Made by a program: the position numbers and the translations under genes. 64,000 nt of DNA, taken from NCBI GenBank assembly GCA_964609385.1, contig CAZSSM010000030.1:1-64000 (forward strand), read 5' to 3'. A model generated the notes under the pieces. It made no database searches and had not been told where the DNA came from. It saw nothing but the letters and a program-made list of their open reading frames with translations. Origin of the DNA: CAZSSM01 sp964609385 (GTDB lineage: Bacteria > Planctomycetota > Planctomycetia > Isosphaerales > Isosphaeraceae). Positions 9,201-16,055 of the stretch are shown here, piece by piece (within the stretch, counting starts at the first letter, position 1; every line of letters begins with the position of its first letter).

Positions 9201-10495
9201 ACTTCGGTCACACCGGTTCGCCAATCTGTCTCCAGGGCGTTCCAGGCCTGTTGGGTCTCCTGTTCCAGGGCTTCGGAGCCGTCGCGGAACTGGTCCTGGA
9301 GCGCTTGGGTCTGTGCACGGACGAAACCATCGAGTTCGTCGCTCTCGTCACGGTGTTTGAGCTGCAATTGTTTGGCGTCGTTGGAGTGTCGTTGGGCGAC
9401 AGCCTCGAGCGAGCCGCGATATTTCCGATCGACTGCGCCGAGCTTCTGGGTCCTCTGTTGGCTGAATTGCTGGCTCCGACGGACGAAGCGTTGCTCGGCC
9501 TCGACGACCTGGTCATCGCGACGGAGCTTGAGGACATCGAGGCGATCCTGGTGGTCGATCTGCGCCCGTTCCCGAGCCCCTTTGAGGACCCGACGCGCCA
9601 AGACAAGGGCGGACATCAAACGAGGGATCCGTCTTCGAACGATCGGCTTGGCAGTCATGCGCGCCAAGCCCCAAAGGCCGACCCCCAGAACGATGCCGAT
9701 GCCGACGCCCTGGCCGATGGCGGGGATGAGCTCGAACCGTCGGCTCAACGGCCAGATCGATGGTAAGGCCAAGAGCCCAAAGCTGATCGTGATGGGTGAA
9801 CTGGCCAACCTCGGCAGGAACGATCGTCGGAGCGCATCGGTTTCGGCCTTTAGGTGATCCAAGCGAGCTTGAACCTCCTCGATCAGCCGATCCGGGTCCG
9901 GCTCCGCGTCGAGTTCCTCAGCCGGCCGATCGGCTGAGTCTGGAGCCAAGCCTCGAAGGCGACGGATCAAGGTATCAGCTCGTGCCTCGGCCTCTTGCAA
10001 TGACTGTTCGGCCTGTTGGAAGGTGTGTTCGAGCGACTCGTACTGCTGCTGTCGACGCTGAGATTCAGCGTCGAGCACGGCATCGGCCTCCCAGGTCGCG
10101 GTGTCACGCTCGTCACGGATGGCCTGCTCGTTCCGGTCGAGAGTCTGCTCAAGTTCCGAGCGCTCGCGACGATATTCCTGATCGGTCTGCGTTTCCAACG
10201 ACTCCCAACGACGTTGGACTTGTTCCAAGGCATCGTGATATTGCCCATCGAGCCTTGTCCGACGCTGCTGGGCCTGACGCTCAAGCTGCTCTAGACCACG
10301 ATCGCGGTGGCGGTTCAGCTTGTCGAGTGTGACCTGATGTCGTTTCCGGGTCGACTCTTCGGCCGTGGCCCGCTCCCGGCAGAGGCGTTCGATCCGGCGC
10401 AGAAGGTCGATCTGCCGGGCCATCGTCCCGGTTGGTTCGGTCCGGGGCTCGGGGCGATCCGAGGAGGTCGACCCGATGGAATCAGCAAACGACAT
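6224..10495 (-). CDS. FtsK/SpoIIIE-family ATPase, EccC-like motor of a type VII secretion-like system
   Basis: About 1423 residues. Order: coiled coil (residues about 25-180), hydrophobic membrane region (235-280), second coiled coil (300-445), then three RecA-like modules. The first (about 500-700) keeps FTIIDPVGLGQNF but lacks a Walker A lysine. The second is intact: VAGRTGSGKSTLLHALI at 803-819, LIDFKKGVEF and Walker B LLIVDEFQEFF near 911. The third (about 1090-1300) starts LLIVGQDERSAMGMLASALI without GKS. Three tandem modules and a WXG100 gene in the same operon match EccC/EssC secretion motors rather than DNA translocases; no gamma domain is seen. ATG 10495 has AGGAG upstream. Ten N (8207-8216) interrupt it at about residue 760, so a few residues are unknown. 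Confidence 0.88.
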   Translation of the reverse strand: MSFADSIGSTSSDRPEPRTEPTGTMARQIDLLRRIERLCRERATAEESTRKRHQVTLDKLNRHRDRGLEQLERQAQQRRTRLDGQYHDALEQVQRRWESLETQTDQEYRRERSELEQTLDRNEQAIRDERDTATWEADAVLDAESQRRQQQYESLEHTFQQAEQSLQEAEARADTLIRRLRGLAPDSADRPAEELDAEPDPDRLIEEVQARLDHLKAETDALRRSFLPRLASSPITISFGLLALPSIWPLSRRFELIPAIGQGVGIGIVLGVGLWGLARMTAKPIVRRRIPRLMSALVLARRVLKGARERAQIDHQDRLDVLKLRRDDQVVEAEQRFVRRSQQFSQQRTQKLGAVDRKYRGSLEAVAQRHSNDAKQLQLKHRDESDELDGFVRAQTQALQDQFRDGSEALEQETQQAWNALETDWRTGVTEVRAELSRLRELSQRLHPPFDPDDWSARPSVNEPPPFLRIGQFDIRIDQFTVGNSTDPRLADCRFDDFTMPAVLDLPGRGSLLIRAFDEGRAVANTTIQAAMLRYLTAMPPGKVRFTIIDPVGLGQNFATFMHLADAHEAMVGIRIWTESSQIEQRLLDLSEHMETVIQKYLRNEFPSIEAYNQQAGEVAEPYRILVVANFPGQFSETAVRRLISIAQSGPRCGVYVLMSVDLKRPESRDLDLEDLRNQASDLLWYQGRLVWKHPVLESHPLTLDEPPASEPFLALIRQLGEAARRAQRVEVPFSVVSPEEGSWWSHRTDQQLEVPDGAXXXXAVCGGSLATLQQLQGRGGLGGALKLQPFRLGRGTSQHALVAGRTGSGKSTLLHALIVNLALHYSPDELELYLIDFKKGVEFKTYATYRLPHARVIAVESEREFGLSVLSRLDTELTRRGDQFRDQGVQDLAGYRRAVGPDGPPLPRTLLIVDEFQEFFVEDDALAQQAALLLDRLVRQGRAFGIHALMGSQTLSGAYSLARSTLGQMAVRIALQCSETDAHLILSEENTAARLLDRPGEAIYNDANGAVDGNSPFQVVWISEAERERLLQRIAERLQAQPTRHVWPAPIVFEGNAPALLLEHPILGPASRAETPLTDLLPSNPQSPKAWLGEAIAIKDPTAARFAHQAGANLLIVGQDERSAMGMLASALIGLAGQLPVTTIDLDEPDSEIEEPHAPKPEVASDPENAEAIGNVSDSTKAGTDSRTESILGLDLPPLSSPPTTSIGSNEGFRPVRLAPFHLIDGLPVDAAHHGLLDRLAAVLPHEFRVQQPRSLSDFYETLAREMERRQAVDQPGAEPPIFVLITALHRHRDLRKEDDYSFGSYGASGPPTPAKRFAEVLRDGPAAGIFHLIWCDGWNNLSRTMDRSSLREFDQLVLLQMSANDSTQLIDSPTAGRLGPNRALFCQQEQGLVEKFRPYTPPDSTWVNALAKRMIVMNRQP
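8207..8216. other. Assembly gap (10 N)
   Basis: Ten undetermined bases interrupt the FtsK-like gene just before its intact ATPase module. The reading frame stays open on both sides as if the true length were 10, or differed from it by a multiple of three. The flanks are GC-rich. Confidence 0.99.
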
Positions 10496-10708
10496 GCGGG
10501 GCTCCTGGGCGAGCGCGACCGAAGCGAGCCGGGCCAACGAACGTTCCAGACGGATCGTGGCGAAGGAACTCGGATTTGTCGTAAATCTTGACGGGATGGG
10601 ACAGACGCCGAGAACGGCATTGAATGTGGACGACTCGAAAGAGCCGGCTGCCGAAGTGGGACATGAAGTGTCGAGGCGTTGATCAATTTGCTCTCGATCG
10701 ACCTGGGA

Positions 10709-10936
10709 TCACTCGCGAAGGTCGTCCCGGAGTTCGCGACGGACTCTGGCGAAAAGGTTGTCTAATTCGATCATCCCACGGATGACCGCATCGGTCTGCT
10801 GTTCAAGGGGACGTAATCGTGTCTCTTCGAACGAGGCACGAACCCCGTCACGCCAGTGTAGCTCGGTCTCATCGAAGGCCTTGCGGAGATGATGGATTGC
10901 GTATCGCAGTTTGGTAGCCCCGGCCCTGACGCTCAT
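10709..10936 (-). CDS. Short helical WXG100-like protein
   Basis: The 75-residue protein is predicted all-helical. Its centre reads ELHWRDGVRASFEETRLRPL, a W-x-x-G turn followed by A-x-x-F/E spacing reminiscent of the WXG motif and second helix of WXG100 proteins, although shorter than the usual 100 residues. Its ATG (10936-10934) overlaps the upstream gene's TGA in an ATGA arrangement, implying translational coupling. It lies between the coiled-coil gene and the FtsK-like gene, so it is probably a substrate or chaperone-like partner of that motor. The assignment rests on motif and context, not on strong family similarity. Confidence 0.7.
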   Translation of the reverse strand: MSVRAGATKLRYAIHHLRKAFDETELHWRDGVRASFEETRLRPLEQQTDAVIRGMIELDNLFARVRRELRDDLRE

Positions 10937-11496
10937 GTCTGATCCTTCGAGGTGGAGGTTGTGCTGGCCCGCTGAGCGTGTGAGTCTGGCTCGACCGGCC
11001 CAGCTCCCGACGGCGGGAAGGTGCTAAGGTATGCCTTGAGAGCCTGGAGCATCGTGTCAATCCGGCCGATTGACGCCTCCAGATCGTTCTCCAACTGATC
11101 GGCAAGGCCGCGAGCCAGACCACGATACTGGTCGACGGCGTGTTGAACCACGGGGATCCAGCGCCTGGTTCGCTGGAGTCGCTCCTCAGCCTCGCGGAGC
11201 TGACGGAGGGCGTTGCGGGCAGCCTCACGCTCCACACTGTCTTTGGCCATCCGGGGGTCGTGCGCACTGATCCGTTTGCGATGTCGTTGGGTCCTCGCGT
11301 CGCCTAGGTCACGAGTCAGTTGGCGGATCCGCCCTTGCCAGTAGGTCACCCGGTCGCTGCGGACCCAGTCCAACATCCTTCGGACCTCGATCTCGGTGGT
11401 GGCCAAAGCCGCCTGTGCCTCCTCGCCGAAAGTGGCCAACGCGACGCGGAACCGCTGAAGGGACTCGACATCATGGATCCGTGCGGCATTGCTCAA
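10933..11496 (-). CDS. Coiled-coil protein in the WXG100/FtsK operon
   Basis: From the TTG at 11496 the protein has 187 residues, almost entirely charged helices: FGEEAQAALATTEIEVRRML near residues 23-43, a central heptad-rich part (NALRQLREAEERLQRTRRW) and a third helical block ending near residue 165, followed by a Ser/Thr/Pro-rich tail. TTG 11496 is chosen because GGAG lies 9 bases upstream and the protein-like pattern begins there; the frame is open to 11745 but that extension is Arg/Pro/Ser-rich shadow sequence. The end overlaps the next gene by 4 bases. It resembles long helical type VII substrates or partners; the function is not known. Confidence 0.7.
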   Translation of the reverse strand: MSNAARIHDVESLQRFRVALATFGEEAQAALATTEIEVRRMLDWVRSDRVTYWQGRIRQLTRDLGDARTQRHRKRISAHDPRMAKDSVEREAARNALRQLREAEERLQRTRRWIPVVQHAVDQYRGLARGLADQLENDLEASIGRIDTMLQALKAYLSTFPPSGAGPVEPDSHAQRASTTSTSKDQT

Positions 11497-11553
11497 GACG
11501 AAGGTCTCCGGGTCGGGATATCGATGCGAACAGCCCGATCTATGGCACGTCTG

Positions 11554-11570
11554 TCCGGGGCTGCCCCGGA
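11554..11570. terminator. Intra-operon hairpin between WXG100 and coiled-coil genes
   Basis: TCCGGGG and CCCCGGA pair perfectly over 7 bases with a 3-base loop in the 101-base space after the WXG100 stop codon. No U-tract follows. It could attenuate transcription or protect the 3' end of a WXG100-rich mRNA, letting the small protein be made in excess. Confidence 0.4.
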
Positions 11571-11597
11571 TCGTGAGCCTCGAGGCCTCGTCCCAGT

Positions 11598-11870
11598 TTA
11601 GCGCTGATTGAGATACTCTTCGATATGCTCGGCTTTGCGAACCAGATAAGGAATCTGTTCCTCGCTGGACTGGAGGAACTTGCGGAGGGTCAGGACGGTC
11701 TGATCGAACTGCTCGGCGAACTTGTCGCGTTCGTGATCGCGCCACGTTTGACTGAGGCTAGAGAACTGGGCGTGCAGGGCGCCGATCTGCTGGTTGACAT
11801 CGTGGCTGAACCGTTTGAGGTTCTGAGCGAAGCGTCGGAGTTCCGAAGGATCGACGATGGCCTGAGGCAT
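11598..11870 (-). CDS. WXG100-family small protein (type VII secretion substrate type)
   Basis: The 90-residue protein fits WXG100 size and shape: helix one (PSELRRFAQNLKRFSHDVNQ), a turn with SSLSQTWRDHERDKFAEQFD near residues 37-56, where W-R-D replaces W-x-G, then helix two (TVLTLRKFLQSSEEQIPYLV). The end YLVRKAEHIEEYLNQR resembles the C-terminal part of EsxA-like proteins. WXG100 proteins form helical-hairpin dimers exported by EccC/EssC motors. It is the first gene of the minus-strand operon that ends with the FtsK-like motor; GGGGAG lies 10 bases before ATG 11870. Confidence 0.85.
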   Translation of the reverse strand: MPQAIVDPSELRRFAQNLKRFSHDVNQQIGALHAQFSSLSQTWRDHERDKFAEQFDQTVLTLRKFLQSSEEQIPYLVRKAEHIEEYLNQR

Positions 11871-12419
11871 GGGCGTGTTCTCCCCATCGCGAACGCGTGG
11901 ACGGGCTTCAAAAAAGAATCGGCGAATGTCTGGTCGTTTCGATCTCCCGACGGTAAAGAGGCCGATTTCAATGGCCCGTCGTACGAAGACCGCCGACCTG
12001 AAACTCTCGATTATAGCGATCTTCGAGCCGATCGATAAGACGACCGCGACGGCGACGAGGACTTATCTCACATCCTTGGTCGGGTGATCGAGGCGGGCCA
12101 ATCATCGTTGTTGTGGCCTTCAACGGTCGAGGCGGGGCCTTGTCGAGTGATGGCAACCGATAACTCAGCCGATCCGATGGAATCCTCTCTCAGAATACGT
12201 TCTTGCCAGTCTCAGGATCGGAGCATGTTCGTAAACCATGGCGGATCGATCCGAAATGATGGAAAGATTACGAAGACTTGGTTACCTTCGAGCCTCGGCA
12301 AGCGTCACACCGTTGGGAACGAAGCGCCCGGTCTGGGATTCAGACTGTGAGGTAGGCCGAGGCTCGGGATCTAATGCGATCGATTCGATCGAGATCGATA
12401 TCAACAGAGGGCATGCGTC
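11871..12419. other. Divergent promoter region
   Basis: This 549-base region separates the minus-strand WXG100/FtsK operon from the plus-strand kinase gene and should carry both promoters. Short frames such as plus 12084-12350 lack motifs. No repeat, tRNA or recognisable operator was found by reading. Confidence 0.5.
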
Positions 12420-12596
12420 ATGAGTTCGTTCGCGCGCAACCTGGTCGTCAGCCAAGTCCTGCTCCAGAAGCATTGGTTTACTGAGCAAGAATTGGCCATG
12501 GTTTGGACGAAGATTCGGCCTGACTCAGACCAACTCCTCGAGCACCACCTCGATGAGGTCGGACAGTTGGACGATCATCAGCGCGGAGAGATTTGA
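12420..12596 (+). CDS. N-terminal segment of the kinase gene, ended by an in-frame TGA
   Basis: A 58-codon frame begins MSSFARNLVVSQVLLQKHWF with a good site (AGAGGG, about 9 bases upstream) and ends at TGA 12594-12596. The same frame continues without another stop straight into the Ser/Thr kinase frame that follows. The text (two helices: FTEQELAMVWTKI and QLLEHHLDEVGQLDDHQRGE) looks like the N-terminal extension seen in many planctomycete kinases. TGA would be CGA (Arg) by one C-to-T change, giving I-R-R-I. It is therefore most likely the true start of the kinase, cut by a nonsense mutation or a base-call error. An independent small protein is possible but less likely. Confidence 0.65.
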   Translation: MSSFARNLVVSQVLLQKHWFTEQELAMVWTKIRPDSDQLLEHHLDEVGQLDDHQRGEI

Positions 12597-12665
12597 CGAA
12601 TCCTTGGTGCTCCCGAAAGCGATGACGTCAAGCATGATGATCAGACCGCCGAGACCCAGGCCCTT

Positions 12666-15173
12666 GTGGACTCCGGTGCTTTCGACGACGCCGTCAATGA
12701 CGCTCCACAAGCCGACCATGCCCAAGACGTCCACGAGGTCGAGCCGCTCCTCAACGGCGTTGCTCTGCATACCAACCCTCAACCCACCCTCGACTCGTCG
12801 ACGCCGCGTGAGCAAACGATTCGGTTCCCTGCCAAGATCAGTGCTGGTCCCGTTGAGAATGGCCATCCCCACATGCTCAATTCGCGTTTCCACGTGCTCA
12901 AACGAATCGGGGAAGGGGGGTTCGGTGAAATCCTCCTGGCACACGACCGTGATCTCGATCGTCTCGTTGCCGTCAAGCGCTTGCGAAGCGATCGAGCCAA
13001 CAACCCCAACCGGCAACGACTTGTTGATGAAGCGGTGGTTGTCGGTCGCTTAGAACACCCTAACCTCGTTTCAATCTATGAGCTTGGTTTAGACGATCGT
13101 GACGAAGTCTTCTACGCCATGGAGCTCGTCAATGGTGAAACCCTGAAGGTCATCGCCGACCAGTTCCATCAACAAAAAACAAAGGCATGGCAATCGCGTG
13201 GTTTTCTGAATCTGCTTCGTATTTTCCGAGAAGCCTGCAACGGTGTGGCCGCCGCACATGACGTGGATGTCATCCATCGCGATCTGAAGCCAGCCAACAT
13301 CATGGTTGGGCCGCGCGACCGCGCGAAGGTCATTGACTGGGGACTCAACCAAATCCTGGACGGACAGACGAGCGGGCCGAGATCGGTCCCAGACCGCCTC
13401 CGGGCTAATGATCGTTCGAAAGATCAGGCTGGAACCCTGATTTACATGGCGCCTGAGCAACTCAAGCAGGGCGGCGAGATCTCCAAGCAGACCGATGTCT
13501 ATGGACTCGGCACCATCCTCTACTACATCCTTTGCGGTCGGACGCCCCACGATCCCCCCCTAACAGGTCATGCGGACGTCGCGACCTGGAACGCCTTGGC
13601 TCGACGCGTTCAGAGCGCTGATTGGATTCCACTGAAACAGCGTGATAAAGGCATTCCCAGGCCGCTCCGTAAGATTTGTGAACGAGCCATTGCCGAGAAC
13701 CCCACAGATCGCTATCAGACCGTCTCAGATCTCGCCGACGACATCGATCGCTACTCGGCGAACGAACCGGTACTGGCCGATCATCGGGAACCACCGCAGG
13801 ATAGCTTTCGACGGATCCTCCGGCGCCACACCGAACGAGTTGCCGCCATCGCGGTCGTCATCCTCGTCCTTTTAGTCGGAACTGGTTTGAATGTGATCAC
13901 TGACCAGGAACGGCAACGCCAGTTCCTCGAGACCGAACTGGAAACGGTCGCACTCAAGTCATTGGCGGGCTACCAAAAAAAATATATCGACCTGATCGAA
14001 AGCCTCCTAGAAACTGAGATCGAAAGCGGCAAGCCGGAGATGAGCTACATCGATTTTCTCGTACCAAGGGTCCGGACCCAAAAAGGACTGCTCGCATTGC
14101 ATTCAATCGTCAAATTCGTCAATAGAGGGTTGGCTACACTTCCAATGATATCATACACGATTCCAAAAAAAGACTCGTTTGATATTTCGTGCGTAGTTCT
14201 TTACAGGTCGCTGCTTGTCACCCAACGACTAAGTAATTACGGAGAACACGACGGCGCTCTAACAATTCAACAACGAGCTTATCACTTTGCCGAGCAGGAG
14301 TTGCCTAACCTCGCTGAGCCTGATGATCCTCGACTAGGCTTTTACCGAGGGATTACCGCCTTCGGTCTGGGTCGAGTCTACGCCCGCCAAGCATTGAGCT
14401 GGGAGGCGAATCCGACGGACCGACTTGAAGCCGAACGGTTGCTCACTGAGGCGATTGGCCAACTCAGAAAGCCCAACGATCTCGTCAAGCCGATTGATCG
14501 CGGTGAGACCAGCGATCGCGACGAGCCGGTTGTGAGTTTCGAAGAGTGGGAGTATTTCCTTCGGAGTATGGATGAACTTTCACGGATCCACGCGCTCGAC
14601 CCAAGCACATGGCAAAAATCGACTGAGGAAAGCGATTTTTTCATTATGAGAGTCTTGTCGATTATAGAAACTGTGAGTTCTCCTGAGTTTTTGAAAGAGA
14701 ATATAGAGATTGTAAGCAATAGTCGGGGAGAACGTGCGGATGAATTACTGATAAGGCGTCTCGTTCGCGATCGGTCTGAACGGCTCAGTTACTTTCTCCT
14801 CGACCACCTGCTCAACCGTATGGGCCATCTCCGGTCGCGGATCCGGTCTGGAATCGCAACTGCTGAGGAACCCGAAATCTTGCGTAACCTCACCGACCTC
14901 GCGAGTTCAGAAGTGGATCGTTTTTCTGGAATCGCACCACGCACCAATGAAGCTTTGTACCTGGAAGCGCTATTTGTTTTCAACCAGCTCGACACGTCAC
15001 TGTTGCTACCTAATCAATTGCCCGACTTCGAAGAGCGTCGACAACATGGACTCGCTCTCATTGGGGAACTCAATCTTCGAGAACCTGAAGATCAACGATT
15101 CCAAGAATTAGCCGATCAACTCGACCGAATCGGCAAAGACAAATATATTTCTGAACCGCAGCCGCTCCAGTGA
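12666..15173 (+). CDS. Membrane Ser/Thr protein kinase (Hanks type), planctomycete style
   Basis: From GTG 12666 the protein has 835 residues. The kinase domain spans about 75-370: glycine loop GEGGFGEI (81-88), VAVKRL lysine near 103, catalytic HRDLKPANIM near 204, DWGLNQ near 224 replacing DFG, and YMAPEQ near 264. One membrane helix follows (about 390-410, AIAVVILVLLVGTGLNVI), then about 420 residues with no family I recognise, mainly helical and possibly TPR-like. The second half (from about 13960) is visibly richer in A+T, with runs such as caaaaaaaa and gattttttc, unlike the 5' half. The real start is probably 12420, interrupted by TGA. A hairpin terminator follows. Confidence 0.88.
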   Translation: MDSGAFDDAVNDAPQADHAQDVHEVEPLLNGVALHTNPQPTLDSSTPREQTIRFPAKISAGPVENGHPHMLNSRFHVLKRIGEGGFGEILLAHDRDLDRLVAVKRLRSDRANNPNRQRLVDEAVVVGRLEHPNLVSIYELGLDDRDEVFYAMELVNGETLKVIADQFHQQKTKAWQSRGFLNLLRIFREACNGVAAAHDVDVIHRDLKPANIMVGPRDRAKVIDWGLNQILDGQTSGPRSVPDRLRANDRSKDQAGTLIYMAPEQLKQGGEISKQTDVYGLGTILYYILCGRTPHDPPLTGHADVATWNALARRVQSADWIPLKQRDKGIPRPLRKICERAIAENPTDRYQTVSDLADDIDRYSANEPVLADHREPPQDSFRRILRRHTERVAAIAVVILVLLVGTGLNVITDQERQRQFLETELETVALKSLAGYQKKYIDLIESLLETEIESGKPEMSYIDFLVPRVRTQKGLLALHSIVKFVNRGLATLPMISYTIPKKDSFDISCVVLYRSLLVTQRLSNYGEHDGALTIQQRAYHFAEQELPNLAEPDDPRLGFYRGITAFGLGRVYARQALSWEANPTDRLEAERLLTEAIGQLRKPNDLVKPIDRGETSDRDEPVVSFEEWEYFLRSMDELSRIHALDPSTWQKSTEESDFFIMRVLSIIETVSSPEFLKENIEIVSNSRGERADELLIRRLVRDRSERLSYFLLDHLLNRMGHLRSRIRSGIATAEEPEILRNLTDLASSEVDRFSGIAPRTNEALYLEALFVFNQLDTSLLLPNQLPDFEERRQHGLALIGELNLREPEDQRFQELADQLDRIGKDKYISEPQPLQ

Positions 15174-15209
15174 CATGTTCAGCGAGCATAATCGGCCAGA
15201 GAGAAGACT

Positions 15210-15237
15210 GCTCCGATCCCGTTGTAGGGATCGGAGC
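15210..15237. terminator. Strong hairpin between convergent genes
   Basis: GCTCCGATCCC (15210-15220) pairs perfectly with GGGATCGGAGC (15227-15237) around the 6-base loop GTTGTA; the stem extends three more pairs outward with one wobble. It sits 37 bases after the kinase stop and just before the 3' end of the minus-strand gene, so it can serve both. There is no long U-run. Confidence 0.7.
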
Positions 15238-15251
15238 GGTCTACGATACCG

Positions 15252-15638
15252 TCACGGAATCAGAATAAAGTGCAGCACGTTCGCAAGATACAAGAAAGAC
15301 GAGTCTTCATCGGGCGTAATCACGATCGACAGGTTGCCGATCGTGCCCCCATACGGACTCGATGGAGGGGTCTTGAACTTCGGCTTGAGGGTCAGAGTGA
15401 TCTGCGAGTCGTTGTTCGCTTTGGTGAACGAAAGCACATCCCATTGGTCGGACGCAGGGCCGCTGCTACCAGCCGGTAGATAGCAGGCAAGCACCTGACT
15501 CGTGGACGTGACATCCGAGAAGTCTTCACCGGCCGGTGCGTAGAGCGTCAAGACCGAGTTTTGTCCAGGGGTGTAAACGACCGTGTAGGTCGTCGAGGTC
15601 ATCATAAAGGCCATCGAAGCAACAAGAGTGGCAATCAT
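15252..15638 (-). CDS. Small membrane-anchored or secreted protein of unknown function
   Basis: From ATG 15638 the protein has 128 residues. It opens with a hydrophobic stretch (MIATLVASMAFMMTSTTYTVV), either an uncleaved anchor or a poor signal peptide, followed by a beta-rich domain (NSVLTLYAPAGEDF, ITLTLKPKFKT, GGTIGNLSIVITPDEDSS). ATG 15638 is chosen over in-frame starts at 15668 and 15749 because GGAG lies 8 bases upstream. I do not recognise the family. It is convergent with the kinase gene and shares its hairpin terminator; a functional link to the kinase is only positional. Confidence 0.6.
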   Translation of the reverse strand: MIATLVASMAFMMTSTTYTVVYTPGQNSVLTLYAPAGEDFSDVTSTSQVLACYLPAGSSGPASDQWDVLSFTKANNDSQITLTLKPKFKTPPSSPYGGTIGNLSIVITPDEDSSFLYLANVLHFILIP

Positions 15639-16055
15639 CACAAAATCTCCGTAAGAAATGTCGAACATCTGAGAGAAATTGGCTCGTTGTATCAGTGACG
15701 TCGTTCGCGGCTGTGTACTCGAATCGTGCTGTTCTTTCGAGTGAAGCATGCACGTTTTCCGTAAACCCTATCAGCTTATTAAAGGGTTGGTACGCACGTT
15801 GGCCGTCACCGACTAGCGGCGCCATGACACGACAAAGCCCGATCTCTCGATGCGAAGATGCTCGGTGTGTGGTGTGAGTTAGCCGAGCCAGAGGCGAAGC
15901 AAGGCCCACGAGACTTAACGTGGGACCCTCCGAGAATGACTTTCTCGGAGGGTCATTGTTGCCCCTGAAAGAAATATATCACCTAAGGCAAGCTATATCA
16001 ATCAAAATGCAAGCGATCCCAATGATTTTCCTGTCGTTAGCGGCCAACTTGGGCA
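15639..16055. other. Intergenic region with a terminator hairpin
   Basis: This 417-base stretch lies between two minus-strand genes. It holds a strong hairpin (listed separately) just downstream of the MutS-family gene and the promoter of the small secreted protein. The part 15960-16030 is A+T-richer than its surroundings. No gene was seen. Confidence 0.5.
15924..15954. terminator. Perfect 13-bp hairpin, likely terminator of the MutS-family gene
   Basis: GACCCTCCGAGAA (15924-15936) pairs perfectly with TTCTCGGAGGGTC (15942-15954) around loop TGACT. It lies about 100 bases beyond the stop of the minus-strand MutS-family gene. Confidence 0.7.

Noticed and set aside
12594..12596. TGA as selenocysteine
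   Set aside because: The position is in a helical N-terminal extension without a Cys-like context; no SECIS-like hairpin was seen directly after it.
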